Origin: an uncultured Prevotella sp.
GTDB taxonomy: Bacteria; Bacteroidota; Bacteroidia; Bacteroidales; Bacteroidaceae
Direction of reading: 5' to 3'
Assembly: GCA_905234355.1 (NCBI GenBank)
Contig: CAJOHP010000022.1
Span: 1 to 16,406, forward strand
Length of the DNA: 16,406 nucleotides
Shown: positions 6,907-13,775 of the stretch, one piece after another
Layout of the letters: each line of letters begins with the position of its first letter
Position numbering within the stretch: the stretch's first letter is position 1
Position numbers and translations under genes: made by a program
Notes under the pieces: generated by a model
Seen by the model: the letters and a program-made list of their open reading frames with translations, nothing else
Database searches by the model: none
Told to the model about the DNA's origin: nothing

Positions 6907-7509
6907 CTACTTCTTTCGCTTGTATCCAGTCTTCTTGCCTCCGTCGGCAAAGGCGCGCTTGCTGCGTGCCAGCTGGCTGATGTCTATCTGTATGACGCCG
7001 TCGGTGAGTCGTGCCAGGTCGTCGGCCACCTTCTCGTTTTCTATCGAGCCGTGTCCCCACTGTGCCAGGTCGCGCTTCATCTGGTTGGCCGTGCGCCTCA
7101 CAAGCATGTCGCGCTGCTCGCCCTCGGGCATGGTCTTGAGCTGCTCTGCCAGCTGCTCGATGAGGTGTCCGTAGTGTCGCAGGTGTATGCGGTTCTGTGG
7201 TATGGCCATGGGTTTAGGCTTGTCGTGTATGGCCTGTGCGATGGTCACGTCGTAGGGCCAGTCTATGTCGAGCTGCCCGTTGCTGATGAGGTAGAGGTGG
7301 TCCCACAGGGTGTGCTGGTAGTCGGCATTCTCGCGTATGTGTGGCACCTTGGTGAGCATCACCCTGACGATGCGCTTGGCACAGCGTAGCCGCTCCTGCC
7401 TGTCGGCGAGCGAGATGGCGTGTTCCACCATCTTGTGCACCTCACGGCCGTATTCGGGCAGCACGAGGCTCTGGCGCTTGGTGTTGTAGTCTAATCCTTG
7501 TATGTCCAT
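6907..7509 (-). CDS. DUF4290 family protein
   Basis: A 200-residue protein recognised as the DUF4290 family, which is found in Bacteroidetes and has no assigned function. It begins 'MDIQGLDYNTKRQSLVLPEYGREV'-like, is rich in predicted helix, has conserved-looking stretches 'NADYQHTLWDHLYLIS' and 'HYGHLIEQLAEQL', and ends in a strongly basic tail (GGKKTGYKRKK). There is no signal peptide or membrane segment, so it should be cytosolic; the basic tail might bind nucleic acid, but that is a guess. It is the first large gene of the operon that continues with murA 4 bp later. That tight link suggests a role tied to cell-wall synthesis or growth. A 29-codon frame ends 5 bp before its ATG. Confidence 0.88.
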   Translation of the reverse strand: MDIQGLDYNTKRQSLVLPEYGREVHKMVEHAISLADRQERLRCAKRIVRVMLTKVPHIRENADYQHTLWDHLYLISNGQLDIDWPYDVTIAQAIHDKPKPMAIPQNRIHLRHYGHLIEQLAEQLKTMPEGEQRDMLVRRTANQMKRDLAQWGHGSIENEKVADDLARLTDGVIQIDISQLARSKRAFADGGKKTGYKRKK

Positions 7510-7514
7510 GATGC

Positions 7515-7604
7515 TTATGGTGGGTTCTGTTCATTCCCACGGTTTAGTTTGACATTGATGGGTTTTTCTATCCTTTTGTCATCTTTCCGGCTCTTTTGTT
7601 TCAT
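7515..7604 (-). CDS. Possible 29-residue small protein or leader peptide ahead of DUF4290
   Basis: From ATG at 7604 to TAA at 7515 the minus strand encodes 29 residues, beginning MKQKSRKDDKRIEKP and ending NRGNEQNPP. The peptide is very rich in Lys, Arg, Asp and Asn and lacks hydrophobic stretches, so it is neither a signal peptide nor a membrane peptide. Its ATG comes 1 nt after the closing stem of the predicted leader structure, and its stop is 5 bp before the DUF4290 ATG, which is close spacing for coupled translation. I do not recognise a family. It could be a true small gene, a regulatory upstream frame, or chance. Confidence 0.35.
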   Translation of the reverse strand: MKQKSRKDDKRIEKPINVKLNRGNEQNPP

Positions 7605-7605
7605 C

Positions 7606-7690
7606 CTGTAAGTCTCATCAGAATCCCGAGCTACGCTCGCCTACCCGTAGCCTTTCGTGTAGCCCGCTACACGCTCTCTTCGACTTACAG
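7606..7690 (-). promoter_or_regulatory. Candidate structured 5' leader RNA of the DUF4290-murA operon
   Basis: Read on the minus strand, CTGTAAGTC (7690-7682) and GACTTACAG (7614-7606) form a perfect 9-bp closing stem around a 67-nt interior. Inside are CGTGTAGC/GCTACACG (7673-7666 with 7663-7656), an 8-bp stem with a 2-nt loop that probably opens to 7 bp with 4 nt, and GCTACG/CGTAGC (7651-7646 with 7635-7630), a 6-bp stem with a 10-nt loop. Together they make a three-way junction. The predicted transcription start lies just upstream and the small-ORF ATG just downstream, which is the position of a cis-acting leader. A MITE-like insertion with terminal inverted repeats is the main alternative. 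I cannot match it to a known RNA family. Confidence 0.45.
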
Positions 7691-7698
7691 ACTGAAAG

Positions 7699-7706
7699 CA
7701 AAAATA
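7699..7706 (-). promoter_or_regulatory. Predicted -7 box for the DUF4290-murA-rimM-dxr-rseP operon
   Basis: TATTTTTG on the minus strand (7706-7699) fits TAnnTTTG. A TTC, one base off the -33 TTG, lies 20 nt upstream. The start site would be near 7692, right at the edge of the predicted leader stem, and the box lies 39 bp past the tsaB stop codon. Confidence 0.5.
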
Positions 7707-7744
7707 GCTCAAAAATCTGCCAAAGCGAATGAATAGGACCCACC

Positions 7745-8470
7745 TTATGATTTTTTTGTTTCGAGATGTAGGTTTCCGAGTAGGTCTTTCGGTTTAGCCG
7801 CCACATAGTCCTTCAGGTAGAAGGGCTCGAAGTAAGCCACGTCTTCAGTCTGTCCGTTGAGCAGCCTTCGCTCGGCCAGTGGCTGCATCCATCGTGCGAG
7901 TGGCTCTATGCCGTCTATGTAGTGTGCATTGGGGTGTGCGATGGTGTCCATGCACTTCTGTGCTCCGTTGCCGAAGAAGAAGACAGGTCGCTCGTCGAGC
8001 CACTGCCGGTAGGTGTCGGCGCTGACGATGTCGGCCTGTGTCTTCCTCACCGTGTGGAGTGCTCGGTCGTAGATGGCGGCGTAGACCTCCATGCGTCTTG
8101 CGTCGAGCATGGGGCATAGCAGTGCGTTGTCGGGCAGTGTGTCGCGCAGCAGCACGGGCACGCACAGCAGCTCGAGTGTGGGCACGGCGATGAGCTTCAG
8201 GTCGCGGCCGCAGCAGATGCCCTTGGCCATCGACACGCCGATGCGCAGTCCTGTATAGCTGCCGGGTCCGCAGCTCACGGCCACGGCGTCGAAGGGTATG
8301 GCGTGGCTGTCGGCAAACGACAGTGCCTCGTCGACCAGTGTGCCGAGGCGCTCGGCGCTGGCTCCTTTGCGGCTGGTGTGCTCCTCATCGTGGCAGATGA
8401 CGTGTGAGTCTTCGCTCACGGCCACCGAGCACACGGCCGTGCTTGTTTCTATATGCAGTATGCAAGCCAT
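7745..8470 (-). CDS. tsaB: TsaB, tRNA N6-threonylcarbamoyladenosine biosynthesis protein
   Basis: A 241-residue member of the ASKHA family. In bacteria TsaB is the partner that binds TsaD and TsaE to transfer threonylcarbamoyl to A37 of tRNAs that read ANN codons, in the cytosol. The N-terminus 'MACILHIETST' and the 'GPGSYTGLRIG' motif (68-78) are diagnostic, and 'AVPTLELLC' and 'MLDARRMEVYAAIYD' follow as in other TsaB proteins. It lacks the metal-binding His pair of TsaD, as expected, so it is a structural partner. The gene has its own predicted -7 box 65 bp ahead of the ATG and is separated from the DUF4290 operon by 235 bp with a new promoter. The length is normal. Confidence 0.94.
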   Translation of the reverse strand: MACILHIETSTAVCSVAVSEDSHVICHDEEHTSRKGASAERLGTLVDEALSFADSHAIPFDAVAVSCGPGSYTGLRIGVSMAKGICCGRDLKLIAVPTLELLCVPVLLRDTLPDNALLCPMLDARRMEVYAAIYDRALHTVRKTQADIVSADTYRQWLDERPVFFFGNGAQKCMDTIAHPNAHYIDGIEPLARWMQPLAERRLLNGQTEDVAYFEPFYLKDYVAAKPKDLLGNLHLETKKS

Positions 8471-8610
8471 GTGTAAGCTTCTTGGTTTGTTATGGGGGTG
8501 GGCACTGTGCTCCGGCCCACGGTTATTAAGGGTGCAAAGTTACGCATTTTTCCCCAATTACGTGGCTGTTTATCAGAAATTAACCATTTTTCCCCCGTGT
8601 GTGTGTGAGC
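8471..8610. promoter_or_regulatory. tsaB-prsW spacer with tsaB promoter box
   Basis: On the minus strand TAACTTTG (8542-8535) matches the Bacteroidetes -7 box and would start transcription near 8528, giving a leader of about 58 nt for tsaB. I see no TTG at the ideal distance. The spacer also holds an 11-bp direct repeat, CATTTTTCCCC, at 8545-8555 and 8585-8595, and a short GT run at about 8597-8606. No terminator is evident after the PrsW gene. Confidence 0.55.
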
Positions 8611-9312
8611 TCACTGTCTGTCTCGCTGCAGCAGTCCCTCTATCTTCTGCAGTGCGAGCTTGTGCATGCGTATGCAGAAGACGATGAGCAGCATCGACCC
8701 GGCCGTGGCGAGCAGGGGCGAGACGTTGCTGCCCAGTGCCAGGGTGTCGTAGATGCCGTGTGCGGCAACGGGCACGAGCAGTATGCAGGCTTTCACGCGC
8801 TGTGTGGGGCATACGAAGTGGTAGAGTGAGTAGTAGTATCCCATGAGCACGGCAAAGGCGTAGTGTGCCGGCACGGCCAGCACGGCCCGGCTGATGGCCA
8901 CCTGCGGCCACTGGTCGGCATAGAGGAAGAGGTATGACACGTTCTCTATGGCGGCAAATCCCAGACTGATGCACACGGCGTAGACGATGCCGTCGAAGTG
9001 CTCGTCGTAGTAGGGGTTTTTGCGCAGCAGCAGCCATAGCGCCCCCAGCTTGAATCCCTCCTCGGGCAGTGCGGCCACGCAGAAGGCCTGCATGGCAGCG
9101 CCCACGAGGGAGGTGGGCTCGCCGTCGGGTCCGAAGAGCGTGGTGTTGACCACATACTCCACGAGCATGATGGGCACACAGATGGCCACGCCGCAGGCCA
9201 CTGCCCTCATCAGCCATGAGCGTGGCTCGGGCTGTGGGTCGCGGCCCATGATGTAGGCCAGCAGGAGGATGGGTGGCAGCAGGGCAGCGGCCAGGATGAT
9301 GACGGTGGTCAT
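8611..9312 (-). CDS. PrsW-type intramembrane metalloprotease
   Basis: A 233-residue membrane protein of the PrsW family (M82-type), with about seven hydrophobic segments. The family motifs are present in order: 'PEEGFKLGALW' with Glu84, Glu85 and Lys88; 'HFDGIVYAVCISLGFAAIEN' region with Glu123 and Asn124; His150 in 'VPAHYAFAVLMGY'; and 'HGIYDT' with His185 and Asp189. In Bacillus, PrsW makes the first cut in anti-sigma factor RsiW; the substrate here is unknown, and no anti-sigma gene is nearby. I chose the ATG at 9312, 4 bp after the parE stop. The frame is open further upstream (to 9492), but there it only overlaps parE in another frame and reads as unrelated Ser/Thr-rich sequence. Tight spacing indicates co-transcription with parE. 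Confidence 0.9.
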   Translation of the reverse strand: MTTVIILAAALLPPILLLAYIMGRDPQPEPRSWLMRAVACGVAICVPIMLVEYVVNTTLFGPDGEPTSLVGAAMQAFCVAALPEEGFKLGALWLLLRKNPYYDEHFDGIVYAVCISLGFAAIENVSYLFLYADQWPQVAISRAVLAVPAHYAFAVLMGYYYSLYHFVCPTQRVKACILLVPVAAHGIYDTLALGSNVSPLLATAGSMLLIVFCIRMHKLALQKIEGLLQRDRQ

Positions 9313-9316
9313 GGGG

Positions 9317-11317
9317 TCAGTCGTATTGTTCTTCGTCGGGTCGGTCTTCCTCGATGATGAGGTTGTCAATGATGAAGTTCTGGCGCTCCATGGTGTTCTT
9401 GCCCATGTAGTATTCCAGCAGTTTCTGCACCTGGTCGGTCTTGTGCAGGGTGACCTGCTCGAGTCGCATGTCGGGTCCGATGAATCCTGCAAACTCCTCG
9501 GGCGATATCTCTCCGAGTCCCTTGAAGCGTGTGATCTCGGGGTCGGGTCCCAGGTCGCTGATGGCGCTGAGGCGTTCCTCCTCGCTGTAGCAGTAGCGTG
9601 TGACGAAGTCGCTCTTCTGTGCGTTCTTCTGTGCCGCTCTTCTGATGTCCTCGTCGGTGAGCACCTGTTTGTTTTTTATCTTGGTGCGCCGGTTGCGCAC
9701 TCGAAACAGCGGTGTCTGCAGCACATAGACGTGTCCCTTTCGTATGAGCTCGGGGAAGAACTGCAGGAAGAAGGTGATGATGAGCAGTCGTATGTGCATG
9801 CCGTCCACGTCGGCATCGGTGGCCACGATCACCTTGTTGTATCTCAGCGTGTCGAGTCCCTCCTCTATGTCGAGTGCAGCCTGCAGGAGGTTGAACTCCT
9901 CGTTCTCGTAGACCACCTTCTTTGTGAGTCCGAATGAGTTGAGCGGTTTTCCCCTGAGCGAGAAGACGGCCTGTGTGTTGACGTCGCGGCTCTTGGTGAT
10001 GCTTCCGCTTGCCGAGTCTCCCTCGGTGATGAAGATGGCCGACTCCTCCTTTCGCTCGTTCTTGGCGTCGCTGAAGTGTATGCGGCAGTCGCGCAGCTTT
10101 CGGTTGTGCAGGTTGGCCTTCTTGGCGCGCTCGCGTGCCAGCTTGGTCACGCCGGCCATGGCCTTGCGCTCCTTCTCGCTCTCCTGTATCTTCTGCAACA
10201 TCACCTCGGCCGTGTCGGGGTTTTTGTGCAGGAAGTTGTCCACCTCCTGCTTGATGAAGTCGCCCACATATTTGTTTATGGAGGGTGGTGCCGGGTGCTC
10301 GGCGTCCACCTTGGTGGGCATGGGAGCCATGGTGAGCGATCCGAGCTTTATCTTGGTCTGGCTCTCAAACATGGGTTCCTCCACGTTCAGTGCGATGGCC
10401 GCCACGAGTCCGGTGCGTATGTCGCCATACTCAAAGTTTTTCTGGAAGAACTCCTTGATGGTCTTGGCTATGTGCTCCTTGAAGGCGCTCTGGTGTGTTC
10501 CGCCCTGTGTGGTGTGTTGTCCGTTGACGAAGGAGTAGTATTCCTCGCCATACTGGTTGGCATGAGTGAATGCTATCTCGATGTCTTCGCCCTGCAGGTG
10601 TATGATGGGGTAGAGTGCGTCGGCCGACATACGGTCCTTGAGCAGGTCCTCGAGTCCTCGGCGCGAGAGTATGCGCCGTCCGTTGTACATGATGGTGAGG
10701 CCGGTGTTCAGGTAGGTGTAGTTGCGCAGCATCGTCTCCACGATGTCGTCGTGGAAGCGGTAGTTTAGGAAGAGCGTGTCGTCGGGTTCGAAGTAGATGA
10801 GTGTGCCGTTCTCGTCCTGCGTGTCTTCGGTGTTGTCGCTGACGAGCTTGCCCTGCTCAAAGGTGGCACGCCTGACCTTGCCGTCGCGGAAGGAAGCGGC
10901 CTCGAAGTGGCGGCTCAGTGCGTTGACGGCCTTCACGCCCACGCCGTTGAGTCCTATCGACTTCTTGAACGCCTTCGAGTCGTACTTGCCGCCGGTGTTG
11001 AGCACCGAGACGGCGTCGATCATCTTGCCCTGGGGTATGCCGCGGCCGTAGTCGCGCACGGTCACGCGCAGGTTGTCCTCTACCGTGATTTCTATTCGGT
11101 CGCCGGCGTGCATCTTAAACTCGTCGATGCTGTTGTCTATCACTTCCTTGAGCAGCACGTAGATGCCGTCTTCGGCCAGCGAGCCGTCGCCCAGGCGGCC
11201 TATGTACATGCCGGGGCGCAGGCGGATGTGCTCCGTGCCGGTGAGGGTGCGTATGTTGTCGTCGCCGTATTCTGCGGTCGGCTGATTCTCGGGGGGTATG
11301 TTGTAGTCTTCTGTCAT
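9317..11317 (-). CDS. parE: DNA topoisomerase IV subunit B (ParE; GyrB-like)
   Basis: A 666-residue type IIA topoisomerase ATPase subunit, which acts with ParC to unlink daughter chromosomes. The GHKL ATPase domain has Glu58 and Asn62 in 'KEVIDNSIDEF', 'DYGRGIP' (89-95) and 'GLNGVGVKAVNALS' (122-135), with the transducer 'QTKIKLGS' at 320-327. The TOPRIM domain has 'ITEGDSASGSI' (430-440), 'SLRGKPLN' (453-460) and 'ATDADVDG' (499-506), and 'RFKGLGEISPEEF' is near the end. The N-terminal wording 'RLRPGMYIGRLGDGS' and the TOPRIM variant favour ParE over the Bacteroidetes GyrB, but parC is not in the window. The ATG at 11317 starts a normal N-terminus. The frame stays open upstream through a 9-nt repeat that would encode Ser-Pro-Ile units; that extension is unlikely to be translated but cannot be excluded. 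Confidence 0.92.
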   Translation of the reverse strand: MTEDYNIPPENQPTAEYGDDNIRTLTGTEHIRLRPGMYIGRLGDGSLAEDGIYVLLKEVIDNSIDEFKMHAGDRIEITVEDNLRVTVRDYGRGIPQGKMIDAVSVLNTGGKYDSKAFKKSIGLNGVGVKAVNALSRHFEAASFRDGKVRRATFEQGKLVSDNTEDTQDENGTLIYFEPDDTLFLNYRFHDDIVETMLRNYTYLNTGLTIMYNGRRILSRRGLEDLLKDRMSADALYPIIHLQGEDIEIAFTHANQYGEEYYSFVNGQHTTQGGTHQSAFKEHIAKTIKEFFQKNFEYGDIRTGLVAAIALNVEEPMFESQTKIKLGSLTMAPMPTKVDAEHPAPPSINKYVGDFIKQEVDNFLHKNPDTAEVMLQKIQESEKERKAMAGVTKLARERAKKANLHNRKLRDCRIHFSDAKNERKEESAIFITEGDSASGSITKSRDVNTQAVFSLRGKPLNSFGLTKKVVYENEEFNLLQAALDIEEGLDTLRYNKVIVATDADVDGMHIRLLIITFFLQFFPELIRKGHVYVLQTPLFRVRNRRTKIKNKQVLTDEDIRRAAQKNAQKSDFVTRYCYSEEERLSAISDLGPDPEITRFKGLGEISPEEFAGFIGPDMRLEQVTLHKTDQVQKLLEYYMGKNTMERQNFIIDNLIIEEDRPDEEQYD

Positions 11318-11360
11318 GGGGCTTATGGGGCTAATGGGACTTATGGGGCTTATGGGGCCC
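11316..11360. repeat. Five-copy 9-nt tandem repeat at the parE start
   Basis: The plus strand reads five consecutive 9-nt units: ATGGGGCTT, ATGGGGCTA, ATGGGACTT, ATGGGGCTT, ATGGGGCCC. They fill almost the whole 44-bp gap between the acetyltransferase stop codon and the parE ATG, and the first unit includes the parE start codon itself. The unit is a multiple of three, so changes in copy number would keep any upstream reading frame (Ser-Pro-Ile units on the minus strand). No Shine-Dalgarno sequence remains in this gap. Confidence 0.85.
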
Positions 11361-11361
11361 C

Positions 11362-12516
11362 TTACAGCATTTTCTTGTAGCAGCGGCGGCGCTTGTGCAG
11401 CTCGTGCTCCAGATACTGCCACTGGCTCTGCACCTTGTCGTTGGTCTCCATCTCCACATGGGTCTCACCCCAGAGGAATCCGTACTTCTGGTAGACGGGT
11501 ATGAGATGGTAGAAGAGCAGGGCGTTGGCACCCTTGGCGCGGTATTCGGGCAGTATGCCCACGAGCAGCAGGTCGACGACGTCGGTCTTGTGAAACTTCA
11601 GCGCCTTGAGCAGATGCCACCATCCGAAGGGCAGCAGCCTTCCGCCGCGGCACTTCTGCAGCGCCCGGGTGAGCGACGGGATGGTGATGCCCACGCCGAT
11701 GACGTCGTGGCCCGGCGTGTTCCAGTCTTCGATGACGCAGAGCATGTCCATGGAGAAGAACTTGAAGTACTGGCGCACGTACTCGTCGATCTGCTTCTGC
11801 GACATGACGCTGTAGCCGTAGAGGTGGCCGAAGGTGCGGTTGACCACGTCGAGCACCTTCTGCCCGTACTGCTCCTTTCCGAAGACCTGGCTGCGTCTGA
11901 GCTTGGGGCAGTGCAGGTTGTAGCGTTTCTCCACGAGCTGTGCTATCTTCGAGAACTTCTCGGGCATGCCCTCCTTGGGCACGTAGAGCTTGTACTCCAC
12001 GTAGTCGTTGTCCTTGTCGTAGCCCTCCATCTGGGCCATCAGCTCGGGGTAGTAGGGGTAGTTGTATATGGTGGCCATGGTGCCGAGCTGGTCGAAGCCG
12101 TAGGTGAGCATGCCCTCGGGGTCCATGTCGGTAAATCCCAGCGGCCCGATAACCTCCTTCATGCCCTTCTCGCGCCCGTACTGCTCCACGGCGCCGAGCA
12201 GTGCGCGCATCACCTCGATGTCGTTCTCCAGGTCGAGCCATCCGAAGCGCACGCACGGCCGCTGCCACTGCTCGTTGTAGCGGCGGTTGATGATGGCGGC
12301 CACGCGCCCCGCCACGCGGCCCTCCTTGTAGGCCAGGAAGTACTCGGCCTCGCAGAAGTCGAAGGCGGGGTTCTTCTCGCGGCTCAGCGTCTGCAGCTCG
12401 TCTATATAGAGGTTGGGCGCGTCATAGGCGTTGCCTTCATACAATGTGTAGTGCAGCTGGATAAACGCATCCAGCTCCTTGCGCGTGGTCACACGCCGTA
12501 TTTCTATGGCTGCCAT
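11362..12516 (-). CDS. Large GNAT-family N-acetyltransferase
   Basis: A 384-residue protein of the GNAT superfamily, of a long form seen in Bacteroidetes (related to the YghO type). The N-terminal part (about 1-80) includes 'FLAYKEGRVAGRVAAIIN', a typical GNAT strand pair. 'GPLGFTDMDPEGML' at 124-137 is characteristic of this long form. The C-terminal GNAT core has the acetyl-CoA site 'ILPEYRAKGANALL' (321-334), with the R-x-x-G-A version of the usual motif. Substrate unknown; small molecule, lipid or protein are all possible. I chose the ATG at 12516 because an earlier in-frame ATG at 12561 lies inside the predicted -7 box and so ahead of the likely transcription start. The gene heads the parE-prsW group. 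No signal peptide. Confidence 0.85.
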   Translation of the reverse strand: MAAIEIRRVTTRKELDAFIQLHYTLYEGNAYDAPNLYIDELQTLSREKNPAFDFCEAEYFLAYKEGRVAGRVAAIINRRYNEQWQRPCVRFGWLDLENDIEVMRALLGAVEQYGREKGMKEVIGPLGFTDMDPEGMLTYGFDQLGTMATIYNYPYYPELMAQMEGYDKDNDYVEYKLYVPKEGMPEKFSKIAQLVEKRYNLHCPKLRRSQVFGKEQYGQKVLDVVNRTFGHLYGYSVMSQKQIDEYVRQYFKFFSMDMLCVIEDWNTPGHDVIGVGITIPSLTRALQKCRGGRLLPFGWWHLLKALKFHKTDVVDLLLVGILPEYRAKGANALLFYHLIPVYQKYGFLWGETHVEMETNDKVQSQWQYLEHELHKRRRCYKKML

Positions 12517-12560
12517 GGGGTATCTGTTTTTTTTTGACGGTTGTATTTTTTTATTTCGCA

Positions 12561-12568
12561 CAAAGTTA
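12561..12568 (-). promoter_or_regulatory. Predicted -7 box for the acetyltransferase-parE-prsW group
   Basis: TAACTTTG on the minus strand (12568-12561) is a full match to TAnnTTTG. Transcription would start near 12554, about 38 nt ahead of the ATG at 12516. A -33 element is not obvious at the right distance. Confidence 0.6.
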
Positions 12569-12622
12569 CGGCTTTTTCTGCAAAAAACCGCACATTAATT
12601 CGTTTTTTTAAGATTTATGTAG

Positions 12623-12630
12623 TATTTTTG
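12623..12630 (+). promoter_or_regulatory. Predicted -7 box for the OmpA-family gene
   Basis: TATTTTTG on the plus strand fits TAnnTTTG and would place the start near 12637, only about 14 nt ahead of the ATG at 12651. It diverges from the acetyltransferase promoter; the two boxes are about 55 bp apart in an AT-rich spacer. Confidence 0.5.
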
Positions 12631-12650
12631 CACCATAATCTAGAAAAACT

Positions 12651-13757
12651 ATGCGCATTCACAACATCCTTTCAACCGCAGTCCTTATCCTTGCCAGTGC
12701 CCTGCCCACATGGGGCCAGCAGCATGATGCCCCCTCTTCCTATTGGTACGCCGAGCTGCAAGGCGGCATACAGTGGACCACCACCAATGCCAAGATAGAC
12801 AAGCTCCTCACGCCGACAGCAGCGCTCTCCGTGGGCCACTACTTCACGCCCCAGTTCGGTATGCGCCTGCATGTCAACGGACCGCAGGCCAAGAGCGGCA
12901 TAGAGTCGCCCGCCCGCTACTGGAAGTGGAACTACCTCACTGGCAATGTCGACCTGATGCTTAACCTGAGCAACACCTTCAGCAAGCAGAAGCACCATCC
13001 GCTCAACGTCATCCTGCTGGCAGGCATAGGCGCTGCCACAGGATGGGGCAACGACGACTACCGCGACCTGGTGGCTTCGGGACAGATGGCCGAAGACTTC
13101 GGCTGGGATCAGAACCGCACCTTCCACAATGTGCGCGGCGGTCTGCGCTTAGAGACCGACACCCGCAAGACGCTGGGCCTCTCGCTCGAGGTCAACGCCA
13201 ACCACATAGAAGACCGCTGGAACTCCAAGTCGTCGGCAGGCTACGACTGGATGCTCACAGCCATGCTGGGCGTGAGCCTGCGTTTCGGCAAGCACTATAA
13301 GAATACTCTGCCCGCACCAGTACCGGTGGTCGAGCAGGTGGTTGAGCAGCCCGCGGTAGTGTCTGTGGCTCCTGTCCCCGCCGTGGTGGAAGAGAAGAAG
13401 CCCGAGCCCGTCGTAGCCCCCAAGCCTGCCACCATACACGAGGAGATACACTACGTGATCTGTGGCAGCGAGCCGAGTGATGCCGATAAGGTCAAGCTGC
13501 AGCGCGTGGCCCAGTTTATGCAGGATAACCCATCGGCCCGCGTCACCATCGTGGGTTATGCCGACCGCGGCACGGGCAATGCACGTCTCAACATGCGCTA
13601 CTCCGAGCAGCGCGCTGCCCGCACCAAGGACTTGCTCGTCAACCACTACGGTGCCGACGCCAAGCGCATCACCACCGATGCCAAGGGCGACAGCATACAG
13701 CCTTTCAGCGACAACGACGCCAACCGCGTGACCATCATCGACGGCAGCACGAAGTAG
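12651..13757 (+). CDS. OmpA-family outer-membrane protein
   Basis: A 368-residue exported protein. Residues 1-22 form a signal peptide ('ILSTAVLILASALPTWG', cleavage likely near Gly22/Gln23). Residues 30-215 are an outer-membrane beta-barrel-like region with alternating hydrophobic strands and aromatic residues, ending in 'AMLGVSLRFGK'. A Pro/Val/Glu-rich linker (221-260) leads to a C-terminal OmpA peptidoglycan-binding domain (about 263-365) with Asp305 in 'VGYADRGTGNARLN', 'NMRYSEQRAARTKDLL' and 'NDANRVTI'. It would anchor the outer membrane to peptidoglycan. It starts a plus-strand unit and is followed after 18 bp by the TPR-CHAT gene, which is probably co-transcribed. Complete, with no oddities. 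Confidence 0.9.
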   Translation: MRIHNILSTAVLILASALPTWGQQHDAPSSYWYAELQGGIQWTTTNAKIDKLLTPTAALSVGHYFTPQFGMRLHVNGPQAKSGIESPARYWKWNYLTGNVDLMLNLSNTFSKQKHHPLNVILLAGIGAATGWGNDDYRDLVASGQMAEDFGWDQNRTFHNVRGGLRLETDTRKTLGLSLEVNANHIEDRWNSKSSAGYDWMLTAMLGVSLRFGKHYKNTLPAPVPVVEQVVEQPAVVSVAPVPAVVEEKKPEPVVAPKPATIHEEIHYVICGSEPSDADKVKLQRVAQFMQDNPSARVTIVGYADRGTGNARLNMRYSEQRAARTKDLLVNHYGADAKRITTDAKGDSIQPFSDNDANRVTIIDGSTK

Positions 13758-13775
13758 TCTTTCTCCTTCTGGCCT

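Noticed and set aside
7618..7806. 62-codon minus-strand frame over the tsaB 3' end and the leader
   Set aside because: It starts inside tsaB in another frame and crosses the predicted promoter and stem structure; it has no protein features.
9313..9492. Sixty-residue N-terminal extension of the PrsW protein
   Set aside because: It overlaps parE in another frame and reads as low-complexity Ser/Thr/Arg sequence, whereas the ATG at 9312 starts directly with the first membrane segment.
11318..11422. N-terminal extension of ParE with Ser-Pro-Ile repeats
   Set aside because: Homologous sequence begins only after the ATG at 11317; the extension overlaps the acetyltransferase 3' end and is encoded by the tandem repeat.
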